Positions 35,352-44,821 of a stretch of 64,000 nt of DNA are shown in pieces. How positions within the stretch are numbered: position 1 is the stretch's first letter; every line of letters starts with the position of its first letter. Where the stretch lies: the NCBI GenBank assembly GCA_019752535.1, contig JAIEMA010000034.1, forward strand, positions 1 to 64,000, read 5' to 3'. This stretch comes from Bacteriovoracaceae bacterium. GTDB lineage: Bacteria; Bdellovibrionota; Bacteriovoracia; Bacteriovoracales; Bacteriovoracaceae. The notes under the pieces were generated by a model. It did not search any database. It saw nothing but the letters and a program-made list of their open reading frames with translations, and was not told the DNA's origin. The position numbers and the translations under genes are program-made.

Positions 35352-38021
35352 ATGGGCAAGAAGGTATATGAACTAGCAAACGAACTTGGAATTGGCGCCA
35401 TCGACCTCGTCGAAAAGCTAAAAACTATCGGAATGAATGTTCGTAACCATATGGTTGCACTTTCTGATGAGGAAGTAGCTAAGGCGACGGCCGCATTCGA
35501 TACAGCAAAAGAATCTAAAGCTGCTCCTAAAAAAGTTGCAGTCAGAAAAGTTGTAAAGAAAGTCATTCGGGTTGAGGCAGAAGCCGCTGCAGAAGAAACA
35601 CAAGCTGCGGCTGAGCCAGAGGTGAGTGCTCCTGTCGTTGAAGCCGAGACTAAGGAGTCCGCCCCAGTTGAAGCTGCACCTGTTGCTGCTGAAGAAGTCA
35701 AAGAGCCTGTAAAAGAAACAATTGACGATCGTCCAAGAGGATTGATCGTTATTAGAAAAACAAAGCAACAAAAAGAAGAAGAGAAGAAGGCAGATGCTGA
35801 AGCTAAAGAAGTTGCTGCACAAGAAGCTGCAGCTGCTGCAGAAGCTCTCGAGCAGAGACGTGTTGAAGCTGCCACTGGAGTTGTAAAGCCAGTCTCTAAA
35901 AAAGACTACTTCGAAGAGAAAATGCATTCATTCACTCCGGTGTTTACACCGGAGAAGAAAGAAGAAGCTCCTGTTAGAGCTAAAGCTCTTGCTCCAGCTG
36001 CAGGTGCGACTGGTGATGAAGAGGATGACGAAAGATCGAAGAAGAGAATGGGCGATCTTGCGGCCATGGTTTCTCGTAAGGCTTCTGTTAAGACTAAAGA
36101 CTTAACAATGATGAGAGCTGATGAGGAATTAAAATTCGCTTCTGCTCTTGTAGGACGTACGATTTACACTCCGGCTAAACGTAAGAAAGTCTACTCAGGC
36201 CCGACTCAAAACACTCTCATCACTCAGGTGAAAGATGCCAAGAGATTCATCACTGTTCATGGTGGATGCACGGCTGAAGAATTATCCGATAAGTTGTCTC
36301 TACGTTTTGAGGCATTTGCTAATAAATTATTGAGCATCAACCTACTTGTTAATCCAGAAGACTACATCGGTGTAAAATTGGCCGAAGAAATTGCGGCGAT
36401 TTGGAACTACCGAGTTGAAGATATTGCCTTCAATGAAGACAAAGTTATGGGCAAAGTAGAGGTCAATGATAAGTCTGATCTTCCTTTAAGAAGCCCTGTT
36501 ATTACTATTATGGGTCACGTTGACCATGGTAAGACATCACTTCTTGATTATATTAGAAAAGCAAAAGTAGCTTCGGGTGAAGCTGGCGGCATTACTCAAC
36601 ACGTGGGAGCTTATCAGGTTAAAGTGAAAGACTCTGTTCTGACTTTCCTCGATACTCCAGGCCACGCAGCGTTTGCAAACATGCGCCAACGTGGTGCTGA
36701 CGTGACTGATATTGTTGTTTTAGTTGTTGCAGCTGATGATGGTGTGATGCCACAGACTGTTGAGTCGATTAAATTCTGTCAAAATGCAAAAAAGCCAATG
36801 ATCGTGGCCGTCAACAAGATGGATAAGCCAGGCGGTAATCCAGATAAAGTAAAACAAGGTTTAATGGAATTTGGTCTCACTCCTGAAGAGTGGGGTGGCG
36901 AGACGATATATGTTCCTGTCTCTGCTCTAACAGGTTTGGGAATCGATAATCTTCTTGAAAACATTCAAATTCAAGCAGAAGTGATGGAGCTTAGAGAGAG
37001 TCCAAAGGGCTTTGCTGAAGGTGTTGTCATTGAATCAAAAATTGAAATTGGCCGCGGCCCCGTGGCCACTGTTCTTGTTCAGAAAGGAACATTGAACAAA
37101 GGTGATTCAATTGTTGTTGGTGAGACTGCTGGTCGTGCTCGCTCGCTCATGGATTTCCAAGGAAAGATGGTTGACTCTGTTGGCCCTTCAACTCCAGTTC
37201 AAATCTTGGGTCTTGAGAGTGTTCCAAATCCAGGTGACATCATGAACGCTCTAAAAAATGAGCGTGAAGCGAAGAAGATTGCTGAAAATCGCATAAATGA
37301 AAGAAAACTTCTTTCTCAAACTGTAGAAACAAAAGTCGCTTCTCTTGAAGACTTCTTTGGGACCGCAGCTCAGATTGAAGGTGAGAAGAAAGTTCTTAAG
37401 TTGGTCGTTCGTGCTGACGTACAAGGAAGCTATGAAGCGATTAAGAACTCTGTTGAGCGCCTTGGTAATAGTGAAGTTGCGGTAGAAGTTATTTCAGGCG
37501 GCGTTGGAGCCATCACTGATAGTGACGTACTTACAGCTTCAACAATGAAAGGCTACATTATTGGATTCAATATGCGTCCAGTGACGACAGCTCGTCGACT
37601 TGCAGAAGAGAAGGGTGTTGAAATCAAGACCTACTCAATTATTTATGAAGTCATTAATGACCTCACATTGGCCCTGGAAGGAATGCTTACTCCAGAGAAA
37701 GTTGAAGTTTACATTGGTCGCGCTCAAGTCAAAGACACATTCAATATTCCAAAAATTGGAACTGTTGCTGGTGCTGGCGTAGTTGATGGGAAGATCGAAA
37801 GAGGCTGCAGTATTCGACTTCTTCGTGATGGAAAAATTGTCTACGACGGCAAGCTTTCAACATTGAAGCGCTTTAAAGATGAAGTGAAAGAAGTCAAAAA
37901 TGGCTACGAGTGTGGTCTAGGTCTTGAAAACTTTAATGACGTACGTGTAGATGACGTCGTTGAGGCTTACATTATGGAATCTCGTAAACGTACACTCGAT
38001 GAACCTCAAGCGACGCTTTAA
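35352..38021 (+). CDS. infB: translation initiation factor IF-2
   Basis: GTPase that brings initiator tRNA to the 30S subunit. The protein has 889 residues. The N-terminal IF2_N domain ([20 protein letters not shown]) is followed by a long Ala/Glu/Lys-rich linker, the G domain with G1 GHVDHGKT (388-395), DTPGHAAF and NKMDKPGGN, and domains II-IV ([40 protein letters not shown]). I chose the ATG at 35352, 9 bases after GGAG; the TTG at 35337 adds five residues. The linker differs in length between species, so its size is not odd. Confidence 0.97.
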   Translation: MGKKVYELANELGIGAIDLVEKLKTIGMNVRNHMVALSDEEVAKATAAFDTAKESKAAPKKVAVRKVVKKVIRVEAEAAAEETQAAAEPEVSAPVVEAETKESAPVEAAPVAAEEVKEPVKETIDDRPRGLIVIRKTKQQKEEEKKADAEAKEVAAQEAAAAAEALEQRRVEAATGVVKPVSKKDYFEEKMHSFTPVFTPEKKEEAPVRAKALAPAAGATGDEEDDERSKKRMGDLAAMVSRKASVKTKDLTMMRADEELKFASALVGRTIYTPAKRKKVYSGPTQNTLITQVKDAKRFITVHGGCTAEELSDKLSLRFEAFANKLLSINLLVNPEDYIGVKLAEEIAAIWNYRVEDIAFNEDKVMGKVEVNDKSDLPLRSPVITIMGHVDHGKTSLLDYIRKAKVASGEAGGITQHVGAYQVKVKDSVLTFLDTPGHAAFANMRQRGADVTDIVVLVVAADDGVMPQTVESIKFCQNAKKPMIVAVNKMDKPGGNPDKVKQGLMEFGLTPEEWGGETIYVPVSALTGLGIDNLLENIQIQAEVMELRESPKGFAEGVVIESKIEIGRGPVATVLVQKGTLNKGDSIVVGETAGRARSLMDFQGKMVDSVGPSTPVQILGLESVPNPGDIMNALKNEREAKKIAENRINERKLLSQTVETKVASLEDFFGTAAQIEGEKKVLKLVVRADVQGSYEAIKNSVERLGNSEVAVEVISGGVGAITDSDVLTASTMKGYIIGFNMRPVTTARRLAEEKGVEIKTYSIIYEVINDLTLALEGMLTPEKVEVYIGRAQVKDTFNIPKIGTVAGAGVVDGKIERGCSIRLLRDGKIVYDGKLSTLKRFKDEVKEVKNGYECGLGLENFNDVRVDDVVEAYIMESRKRTLDEPQATL

Positions 38022-38029
38022 GGACTAAC

Positions 38030-38392
38030 ATGGCCGGTAGAGGTAATCCCCATTCGAAATTGAAATATGAAGAGTTGGTTAAAAATTCAATCAACTCTTC
38101 ATTTCGTCGCGATATCAATGACCCACGATTGAAATTTGTCTCGATTACAAAAGTTGAACTTTCTGAAGATTATGCCAACGCAAAAGTTTGGTGGGATACT
38201 TTTGATAGCTCAAAAAAAGAATCCATTACCGAAGCGATTGATCACCTTAAAGGCAAAATCAGAACGATTCTTGCCAGTCGCCTAGATGTCCGTCATGTAC
38301 CAGAATTGCATTTCGTTTATGATTCACAGTACGAGGACGAGCAAAAAATAGATAAATTACTCAAAGGCGAAAGTGGAGATAAGGAAGAGTAA
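38030..38392 (+). CDS. rbfA: 30S ribosome-binding factor RbfA
   Basis: KH-fold factor for 16S rRNA 5'-end maturation, 120 residues. The pattern is typical: the N-terminus (KYEELVKNSINSSFRRDIND), RLKFVSITKVELSEDYANAK, and the C-terminal RHVPELHFVYD followed by KIDKLL. It begins 8 bp after infB. The truB GTG lies inside its 3' end (20-bp overlap). Confidence 0.95.
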   Translation: MAGRGNPHSKLKYEELVKNSINSSFRRDINDPRLKFVSITKVELSEDYANAKVWWDTFDSSKKESITEAIDHLKGKIRTILASRLDVRHVPELHFVYDSQYEDEQKIDKLLKGESGDKEE

Positions 38393-39323
38393 TACTCTAC
38401 CTCCCTTGATCTTTAACGTTTTTAAACCTGCCCGTGCAGGATCTTTCGATGTCGTACGACACTTTAAAAAAAATCTCCCACAAGATTATGGCCGCATAGG
38501 ACACTTTGGGACTCTTGATCCTTTTGCCTGTGGTGTCCTGCTCATTGGAATTGGTGGGGCCGCAAGGCTCAATGACTTAGTCCACGCTCATCTTCCCAAA
38601 ACTTATCTTTCAATCGGAAAACTTGGAATTGAGACCGATACCGGTGATTGGGAAGGGGAAGTGAAACAGAGAGATAACTCTCAATATCTAAAAGAAGTTA
38701 TTTCAAGTTTTGATATCCCATTTATTCAAAATATCATTGAGAAAAAATTTATTGGTGATTACTGGCAAACTCCACCTATTTATTCGGCGACTAAATTTCA
38801 AGGGAAACCTCTCCATGCCTGGGCCAGAGAGGGTGTGGAAATTAAAAAAGAGCCCGTTAAAAGACACATATACTCACTAGAAATTGTGAAGTGGAATTTT
38901 CCATACTTAAGTCTGAGAGCGACGGTGAGCTCTGGCACCTACATTCGCACTCTCTTTCAAGAAGTCGCAAATGAGCTAGGCACAATTGGCTCTCTGATAG
39001 CTCTTCAAAGAGAGAGCGTTGGAAAAATAACAAGTGAGACTGGGCTGTTAAAAAAAGATTGGCCTCTTAATCGTGCGTTTGATGTAGAGGCCCATGGAAT
39101 TAAGCCTGAAGATCTGTTGCCCTTTGAGAGATGGGAAATTCCTTCTGATCGGATGAAGCCCTTTGAAAATGGTCTTTCCATGAGAATTGGTTCAAAGGCG
39201 GACTATGTGTGGGGAATGGGGCCTGGTCATGAGAATTGGGGCTTACTTGAGCGCAAAGAGGATGAGTGGAAAATAATAATTAACTTCCGAGCAATGAAGA
39301 TAGCTTCGAGTGACCAGACGTAA
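38373..39323 (+). CDS. truB: tRNA pseudouridine(55) synthase TruB
   Basis: Makes pseudouridine 55 in the T-loop of tRNAs. The protein has 316 residues. Catalytic Asp49 is in RIGHFGTLDPFACGVLLIGI; KTYLSIGKLGIETDTGDWEG, QTPPIYSATKFQGKPLHAWA and SSGTYIRTLFQEVANELG are the other TruB motifs. The GTG at 38373 has AAAGG five bases upstream and lies inside rbfA; a TTG at 38406 lacks a well-placed SD. Its end overlaps the converging plsC gene by 44 bp. Confidence 0.92.
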   Translation: MEIRKSNTLPPLIFNVFKPARAGSFDVVRHFKKNLPQDYGRIGHFGTLDPFACGVLLIGIGGAARLNDLVHAHLPKTYLSIGKLGIETDTGDWEGEVKQRDNSQYLKEVISSFDIPFIQNIIEKKFIGDYWQTPPIYSATKFQGKPLHAWAREGVEIKKEPVKRHIYSLEIVKWNFPYLSLRATVSSGTYIRTLFQEVANELGTIGSLIALQRESVGKITSETGLLKKDWPLNRAFDVEAHGIKPEDLLPFERWEIPSDRMKPFENGLSMRIGSKADYVWGMGPGHENWGLLERKEDEWKIIINFRAMKIASSDQT

Positions 39324-40044
39324 CTTTCTCCCAACAGGCCTTAGCAAAACTATTTGGGTTATCAAAATCGTTAGGATTCACAGCTGAACTCGTAATAATT
39401 CCAAATTTATGTCCAGGACGGATGATGCCCCATTTTGAAATCACTCCGCGAGTTCCATAAATGCTGATTGGAAAAACGGGAACTTTAGCTTCCCAGGCCA
39501 GTTGCAAGAGAGTGATCTTGAGATCTTTATACTCTTTGGGGATTGCTGTTTTTGAGCGCGTTCCTTCCGGGTAGTATTGAACAGCAAAGTTATCATCGAC
39601 TAATCTTTTGCGAGCTTTGACGAAAACTTTTTTTCGAGAATTTCTTTTGCCCCGACTTACAACCAAGGCTCCGGCAGCCCAAGCCATCACACCTAAAATG
39701 GGAATATAGAGAACTTCTTTTTTCATGATGGGTGGAACTTGAAATTGAGAGAGAACAATAGGGATATCTAAAAATCCCTGGTGGTTGGCAATATAAAGTC
39801 CGTGAGGCGGGTAGGTGCAGTCCTCAGGTTTACGATTATCTTCGCTATAGAGAGTGCCCCAGCAACCCACACGGATACAATACAAACTGAACAGCTTCCA
39901 GAATGGTCCCACCACTCGAAGGCGATACTTCAAAGGGAGTGGAATGACTACAAGAGTCACAGGAAGAACCAACACAACAAAGACTATTGGTAGGGTAAGA
40001 GAGGCCCATATTTGCGCTAAAACTTGGACAAAGAGTCGACTCAT
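39280..40044 (-). CDS. plsC: 1-acyl-sn-glycerol-3-phosphate acyltransferase (PlsC family)
   Basis: Transfers a second acyl chain to lysophosphatidic acid at the inner membrane. The protein has 254 residues. An N-terminal membrane helix (LPIVFVVLVLPVTLVVIPL) is followed by the catalytic H88-x4-D93 motif (ANHQGFLDIP), the glycerol-phosphate site YYPEGTRSK and FPISIYGTRG. The length is usual. A related lysophospholipid acyltransferase role is possible. Confidence 0.9.
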   Translation of the reverse strand: MSRLFVQVLAQIWASLTLPIVFVVLVLPVTLVVIPLPLKYRLRVVGPFWKLFSLYCIRVGCWGTLYSEDNRKPEDCTYPPHGLYIANHQGFLDIPIVLSQFQVPPIMKKEVLYIPILGVMAWAAGALVVSRGKRNSRKKVFVKARKRLVDDNFAVQYYPEGTRSKTAIPKEYKDLKITLLQLAWEAKVPVFPISIYGTRGVISKWGIIRPGHKFGIITSSAVNPNDFDNPNSFAKACWEKVTSGHSKLSSLLGS

Positions 40045-40099
40045 GAGTGCATACTACTGAGAATCTTTATATTGGCAAATAAAAGTCCCGCAGTCGGCT

Positions 40100-40128
40100 T
40101 TCATTTTTCCGATAGGTTAGGGTATAAT
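40100..40128 (+). promoter_or_regulatory. likely sigma-70-type promoter of the ferredoxin gene
   Basis: A perfect -10 TATAAT (40123-40128) has a weak -35 TTCATT 17 bases upstream. The GTG start of the ferredoxin gene lies 28 bp downstream. Confidence 0.5.
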
Positions 40129-40155
40129 TCAAGAGATTTCATCAGGAGAATGCAC

Positions 40156-41025
40156 GTGACATCTAGCTTAATTGCGATGGGAGTGGCGATTTTCGCCGTA
40201 GTTAATTTAGTCCTGGCTTTGGCCGGATTAAGTTTATTGTTTGGAGCTTTTGAATCTCTCTTTGGCAAACCAAGGCTCACACTTTTGCGTCCAAGCAAAG
40301 GTGGGAACATGTTTGCGTTTGGATTCAAGTGGAATAGTTCTAAAGAGCCAGCTCAGCTTGATCATATCAAAATTCGCTTATTTAATCCGTTTGGCTCTCC
40401 CACTCAATCAGAGGTTTGTCATAAGTTTGAGAGCAAACGAAATAGTTTTGCTCTCGAAGCAGATATGGGGCCGGGACTCATTGAACTCTTAGGTGCCCAG
40501 GGAATGGATAAAGCCATGGTTCAAGTTGAACTTAGCTCTTCACGTGATGGAGTGTGTTTTCAATTTGATATGAAGGGCCCAAAATTTAAGAAATTAGTGA
40601 TGGAGTCTTCTGATAGCGTTGAGAATTTTATTAAAAAGAATAAGCTCGATGTTGTAAAAGTCAGTAAGCCACCTATCGATATTCCTATTAGAAGTTTTAT
40701 TGCTGATACAGTTCCAGGTAAAGGCGCACAACTTGCTATTGCAACGAACCCTGCATTTGCAGCTCAGTTTGCGGGCATGGGAAGTGGTGGAGGCGCGGCC
40801 GCTCCTGCGGCTGAAGCAGTGGCGAACTATGCTGTTTTAAAAGTTTGGATTGAGCCGGGCTGTATCGTTTGTAACGCTTGTGAAGATATTTATAAGGAAG
40901 TTTTTGAAGTCACATCTGAAACGTGTCTCATTCGTCCAGGAGCGCCTTTAGATAATGGACTCAAAATCCAAGAAGCTGCTGAAGCTTGTCCGGTTGAAGT
41001 CATCAAATACACGAAAGCATCTTAA
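40156..41025 (+). CDS. membrane-anchored single-cluster ferredoxin protein
   Basis: A 289-residue protein. Residues about 5-35 form a membrane anchor (SLIAMGVAIFAVVNLVLALA). Residues 40-205 are a domain I do not recognise. A Gly/Ala linker (GMGSGGGAAAPAAEA) leads to a C-terminal [4Fe-4S] ferredoxin domain with Cys 236, 239, 242 and 278 (GCIVCNACEDIYKEVFEV, then AAEACPVEVIKY). I prefer the GTG at 40156 because AGGAGA stands 6 bases before it; the ATG at 40150 is too close to that SD. It could supply or take electrons at the membrane. It is monocistronic between a promoter and a terminator. Confidence 0.8.
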   Translation: MTSSLIAMGVAIFAVVNLVLALAGLSLLFGAFESLFGKPRLTLLRPSKGGNMFAFGFKWNSSKEPAQLDHIKIRLFNPFGSPTQSEVCHKFESKRNSFALEADMGPGLIELLGAQGMDKAMVQVELSSSRDGVCFQFDMKGPKFKKLVMESSDSVENFIKKNKLDVVKVSKPPIDIPIRSFIADTVPGKGAQLAIATNPAFAAQFAGMGSGGGAAAPAAEAVANYAVLKVWIEPGCIVCNACEDIYKEVFEVTSETCLIRPGAPLDNGLKIQEAAEACPVEVIKYTKAS

Positions 41026-41027
41026 TG

Positions 41028-41056
41028 AAAAAAGCCACCTTGAAGGTGGCTTTTTT
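41028..41056. terminator. bidirectional terminator
   Basis: AAAAAAGCCACCT/AGGTGGCTTTTTT pairs fully around a TGA loop, with T-runs on both strands; it serves the ferredoxin gene and the converging M14 peptidase gene. Confidence 0.93.
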
Positions 41057-41060
41057 ATTT

Positions 41061-41747
41061 CTACTTAATTTTCTTTAAGAGCAGGTCACTTTGCATAAAG
41101 TCTTTGAGACCTTTCTCGTTTTCATTCCAAATCTCTTTAAAACCTAAATCCTCAGATAGAGGTGGGCATTCAAAAGTCAGGACACCTGATTTGTACTTAT
41201 CAGGAACGAAGGCACCGAATGAACCTGGAGTCGGATAACCGATATCTCCAGCGATTGGATACTTGTTATAGGTAGAGAGGTATTCGGCGACATCTTGGCA
41301 GTCACCATTGAAGTTGAGAATCGGCTTCCAAGTATGGAAAGAAATAATAAAACCTGGACGATACTTATCTAGCAATTTAACGAGGTATTGATTCTCTGGC
41401 TCAGATAATGCCTTTGGTCCTGGATTGTATTTCGGCTGACTGGCTTCAGGTGACCAATCTTTTGTAGGGTAATTGCGATTTAAATCCACCATGTGAGCAT
41501 TCACACGAGTAGAGGCCCTATAACCATCCACATTAAGGATTGGAACGACGACGATTGGCAGATCTTTCAGTGAGTGTTCATGTTTGAGCCAGTTGAAGAG
41601 CTCTTTTAAAACATGAATCCCTTCAACTTCATCGCCGTGAGTTCCGGCCAGAAGATAGAGATATTTCTCAGCTTTCACGTCAGTTTTGTAGGCAAGGATT
41701 TGGTGTCCCTCAACTGATTTTCCAGGTTCTAGTTCTGTAAAGATCAT
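41061..41747 (-). CDS. M14-family zinc carboxypeptidase, murein peptide amidase (MpaA)-like
   Basis: A 228-residue enzyme. Zinc ligands are H37 and E40 (LLAGTHGDEVEG) and H138 (IISFHTW); the substrate-binding DLNRNYPTKDW and a late Glu (GVLTFECPPLSED) complete the M14 pattern. It has no signal peptide, so it is cytoplasmic, like MpaA, which removes diaminopimelate from murein tripeptide. Its start overlaps the PTPS-like gene stop as ATGA. It may work with the Ala-Glu epimerase at 62189-63154 in recycling murein peptides. Confidence 0.8.
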   Translation of the reverse strand: MIFTELEPGKSVEGHQILAYKTDVKAEKYLYLLAGTHGDEVEGIHVLKELFNWLKHEHSLKDLPIVVVPILNVDGYRASTRVNAHMVDLNRNYPTKDWSPEASQPKYNPGPKALSEPENQYLVKLLDKYRPGFIISFHTWKPILNFNGDCQDVAEYLSTYNKYPIAGDIGYPTPGSFGAFVPDKYKSGVLTFECPPLSEDLGFKEIWNENEKGLKDFMQSDLLLKKIK

Positions 41748-42241
41748 GCTTCTTCCTTGTGGACATACACCGCAGACTGTCCGGGTGTTTCCTCCACTTC
41801 AATTTCTAAAGTTGCAAATGAGAATCCATATTTTGATTTTACGAGTTCTCGTATTACGTGAGTCAAATGAACTGCCATCAATTCTGCGCTGGTATTAGCA
41901 ATTGGCAGGAGCAAAACATCGGTTGAAGGAATGCTAAACATTGACTCATCTGGAGTCGTAATGACTGTGTTTTTTCCGGCCGTATCAATTCTCAATTTAG
42001 GATGATTCTTAGGTATAATGAGCTTGTGATCAAGAGAATCACAAACTTGTCTGACTATTGGTTTGATATCTAAAAAATCAAAAACCATATCGTCACTGAG
42101 TTCAGGTGTTTCACCCTTCACCATGACGCGGTAATTGTGCCCATGGAGTGGCTCTCTTGAGCCATCTTCAAAAATCATGAAGTGTGAGGCTGCAAAGTTG
42201 AAGTATTGCTTATAAACTTTGATAGAAAATGATGAGCCCAC
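41744..42241 (-). CDS. 6-pyruvoyl-tetrahydropterin synthase / QueD family protein with Glu for the catalytic Cys
   Basis: A 165-residue T-fold enzyme. Zinc ligands are H20 (FAASH), H33 and H35 (PLHGHNY). LDHKLI, NTSAELMAVHL and EVEETPGQSAVYV match the other active-site segments. The catalytic Cys that precedes HGH in QueD and classical PTPS is absent; the motif is E30-P-L-H-G-H. Glu here is the mark of the PTPS-III group known from Plasmodium and some bacteria, linked to folate rather than queuosine or biopterin synthesis. It is the first gene of a two-gene unit with the M14 peptidase. Confidence 0.8.
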   Translation of the reverse strand: MGSSFSIKVYKQYFNFAASHFMIFEDGSREPLHGHNYRVMVKGETPELSDDMVFDFLDIKPIVRQVCDSLDHKLIIPKNHPKLRIDTAGKNTVITTPDESMFSIPSTDVLLLPIANTSAELMAVHLTHVIRELVKSKYGFSFATLEIEVEETPGQSAVYVHKEEA

Positions 42242-42320
42242 CTAAATCCCCTTGGATGAAGGCAACGATACACCTGGCCATGTCTCTTGAAAAGAGATTG
42301 CGTCGCATTAAGTGAGGTCT

Positions 42321-42968
42321 ATGAAAAAGCATTTGCAGGCCCTAGATAAAATAGCCTCCGTTTTGAAGTCCCATGAGCTAATGGATGCGACCGTTGAGGC
42401 CCAAATTGATGGTCTTAAGGCCAAAATTAAACAAATCCCCGAGGTCCCTGAATTAAGCGGCGCCCTGAGTGCTCCTTCAGAACTTAAAAATTTACCCCAG
42501 GGATTGGCCTTGTTTACAGATGGGGCGTGCAGAGGAAACCCAGGACCTGGGTCATGGGCATGCGTGGCCCAAACACATGATGGCACCATTATTTTTGAAT
42601 CCTGTGGACACGAGTCCCTTACCACTAATAATAAAATGGAAATTCAAGCCGTCATCGGTGCCTATCATCAACTTGAACAGTATCTCCTCGATAATCCCTT
42701 TGCCCAACACACAGATATCCTTTTATTTACTGATTCAAAATATGTCGTCGATGGAATGAATCAATGGGTTCCGGGTTGGAAGGCCCGAGATTGGAAAAAA
42801 GCTGATGGAAAGCCGCCGGAGAATTTATCTTTGTGGCAAGAACTTGATTCACTCAAAAATAGATTCCTACAAGTGAAAGTCGGATGGGTTAAAGGTCATA
42901 ACGGTCACCCTCAAAATGAGTATTGTGACAGATTGGCCAATAGGCTTTTAGATGATGAAGGTTTTTAG
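42321..42968 (+). CDS. rnhA: ribonuclease HI with N-terminal extension
   Basis: Cleaves RNA in RNA-DNA hybrids. The protein has 215 residues; the catalytic carboxylates are D67 (LFTDGACRGNPGPGSW), E107 (NNKMEIQAVI), D138 (LFTDSKYVVDG) and D203 (NEYCDRLAN). WVKGHNGHPQNE carries the flexible His loop. The first 60 residues are an extra, largely helical, charged segment, not the hybrid-binding domain I know from eukaryotic RNase H1. The ATG at 42321 is preferred to the GTG at 42312. Its end overlaps the next gene. Confidence 0.93.
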   Translation: MKKHLQALDKIASVLKSHELMDATVEAQIDGLKAKIKQIPEVPELSGALSAPSELKNLPQGLALFTDGACRGNPGPGSWACVAQTHDGTIIFESCGHESLTTNNKMEIQAVIGAYHQLEQYLLDNPFAQHTDILLFTDSKYVVDGMNQWVPGWKARDWKKADGKPPENLSLWQELDSLKNRFLQVKVGWVKGHNGHPQNEYCDRLANRLLDDEGF

Positions 42969-43761
42969 TCTCCTCATTCTCATAAGCAGTTTCACTGCTT
43001 ATGCCAAATGCCAGCTCAATGAGGAGATCATTTCTCTCTCTGCTCCCGTGACGGGTGTGCTTCAAGAGATGGATCTTTTACAAGATAAAAACTTAAAAGG
43101 CATATCTGTATTTCATCCTGTCCTAAAAAATGATTATAAAGGTGAGCGACTTGGTGGAGGAGTTTTCCTCGCTCAAAAAGTATTAAAAGGATTCAGTCAT
43201 AAAACACTTTTTTATGACGAGTCTGGCGAAGTCACAAGAAGGCTCAAAAATGCCTCATTGAAGAAAATTATTGAAGTGAAAACCCGAAGTCTTGATCCAT
43301 TTGAAGTGACCACCAATGTGTTACAAATCTTAGAGAATTATACTCGCGATTGTGCAACAGAGATTTTGCGAGTGAAATTATGGGTTGCGAGTGAGAAAGA
43401 AGAACTCCTAAAGCTTAAAACATTTCGTCATCCCCTTTATTTTTTCCTTGGAAGAATAAAAAATCAAAAGCTCCCAGAGCTGATGATGGTCAATGATGGG
43501 CCAGTACTTTTTTGGAAAAGACACAGAAAGATAAAAACTTTTGAGTCTAATCTTGCCTATGTTCGTTGGGGAGAGAAGTGGAGAAAGTCATTAACTTCAA
43601 AAGATGTGATGGTCGGAATTGTTGAGGCGAAGGCAGGAGAAAAATTTCATCTTGAAAAAGGTGAAGCTCGTTTCTGGAACGTAGTTGATGTCGGGGCCCT
43701 GACTCCGGGCCCCGCTCAAATTCATTTTATGCATCGTTTTGCTGAGACTTGGATCGATTAA
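42955..43761 (+). CDS. divergent periplasmic binding protein (FecB/BtuF-like)
   Basis: A 268-residue exported protein with signal peptide MKVFSLLILISSFTAYA. The segment EEIISLSAPVTGVLQEMDLL, then LKGISVFHP and GERLGGGVF, follows the FecB/BtuF pattern (RIVSL.PS.TE.L..LG....LVGVS...P and VGG). The rest is divergent. A FecCD permease and an ABC ATPase lie about 1 kb downstream, so it is probably the receptor of a metal-chelate or cobalamin-type importer. It overlaps rnhA by 14 bp. An ATG at 42952 adds one residue. Confidence 0.6.
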   Translation: MKVFSLLILISSFTAYAKCQLNEEIISLSAPVTGVLQEMDLLQDKNLKGISVFHPVLKNDYKGERLGGGVFLAQKVLKGFSHKTLFYDESGEVTRRLKNASLKKIIEVKTRSLDPFEVTTNVLQILENYTRDCATEILRVKLWVASEKEELLKLKTFRHPLYFFLGRIKNQKLPELMMVNDGPVLFWKRHRKIKTFESNLAYVRWGEKWRKSLTSKDVMVGIVEAKAGEKFHLEKGEARFWNVVDVGALTPGPAQIHFMHRFAETWID

Positions 43762-44765
43762 GCTTTCTTTCCATACTGAGAGGCTAAAGCCTTCATTTTT
43801 TCAAATTCTTTTGTCGAGATAATAGCATTCGTTTTCAGTGGAGCGGTTGAGGCCATCTGATGCATTTGCTTGACTCTCTCAGCAGAAGGAGGGTGAGTGC
43901 TCATGGCATCCGCAAACGAAGCCATTAATTGATTGCCATCGCCTTTGGCTTTCTTTTCCATCTCTAAAAGTTTTTCATAAAATGTGCCCACATGATCTCT
44001 GTGGTATCCAGCGGCAACGGATGTTCTAAATCCAATTCGATCAGCTTCCATCTCGTCTTCACGCGAGTTGGCCATGAAAGCGTATTTTTGAATCAATAAA
44101 GTTCCACCCACACCAGCCGCAGCTCCAATGAGAGTGGCTTTTTGAAGACATTCTTGATCTTTTGGTTTGCAGAGCATTCTTCCTAAACCAAAACCAGCGG
44201 CACCACCGACTAATCCACCCACTGCTCCATAGAGCCAGGTTTTCTTTTCAGCTTGCTTTGCCGCTTCCATTCTTTCGGCCGTGTGTCTGGCTTTCACGTG
44301 ACCGACTTCATGACCAATCACTCCGACGAGTTCTGCCTCCGTTTCGGCCATCGCGATAAGAGGTGCTGTGACCATGACAGTTCCAGCCGGAAGAGCGAAA
44401 GCATTGACGTAATTCACATCAACAGCAGTAAAGGTGTAGTTATAAGGTCTTCCCACCAAGTTATTTGAACGAACAACATTTTGTCCTAAACGAGTGATGT
44501 AGGCCTGAAGTTCATTGTTTTGAATCGCAGGGTAGTCTTTTCTCATTTGTGGCAATACTTCGGCCGTCATTTTCATTTCATCTTGAGGAGTAAGACTCGT
44601 TTTCTGTCCGCTATTGTCTCCCTCTCTTAAGCGCTCTTTAGCTGACTTCGTGGCACATGCACCAGCAAGTAGCATGGGAACGGCCTGAAGAAACACTCTT
44701 CGTCCCATGGGAGTTGAGATCAGTTCTTGAAGGTTTTTCTCTAATTCGATTTCATTTTGGTTCAT
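43758..44765 (-). CDS. M48-family metallopeptidase, putative Tat-exported lipoprotein
   Basis: A 335-residue protease. The N-terminus carries twin arginines and a lipobox (MGRRVFLQAVPMLLAGAC), suggesting Tat export and lipidation at Cys37. HEVGH (152-156) and the third ligand region NSREDEMEADRIG are the M48 signature, and STHPPSAERVKQM is the usual late motif. The Gly/Ala stretch (YGAVGGLVGGAAGFGLG) between them is hydrophobic. BepA/LoiP-like periplasmic quality control is a possible role. The ATG at 44765 has GGAG 6 bases upstream. It lies antiparallel between two parts of an importer locus. Confidence 0.88.
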   Translation of the reverse strand: MNQNEIELEKNLQELISTPMGRRVFLQAVPMLLAGACATKSAKERLREGDNSGQKTSLTPQDEMKMTAEVLPQMRKDYPAIQNNELQAYITRLGQNVVRSNNLVGRPYNYTFTAVDVNYVNAFALPAGTVMVTAPLIAMAETEAELVGVIGHEVGHVKARHTAERMEAAKQAEKKTWLYGAVGGLVGGAAGFGLGRMLCKPKDQECLQKATLIGAAAGVGGTLLIQKYAFMANSREDEMEADRIGFRTSVAAGYHRDHVGTFYEKLLEMEKKAKGDGNQLMASFADAMSTHPPSAERVKQMHQMASTAPLKTNAIISTKEFEKMKALASQYGKKA

Positions 44766-44821
44766 ATTCATCTCCGCTAGTTCACACATTGTAAGTGGGA
44801 CATTAGAATCATGGAAGAATT

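Noticed and set aside
35333-35927. Two long minus-strand ORFs opposite the start of infB
   Set aside because: They mirror the Ala/Glu/Lys-rich IF-2 linker and have Ser/Phe-rich low-complexity translations; infB is certain.
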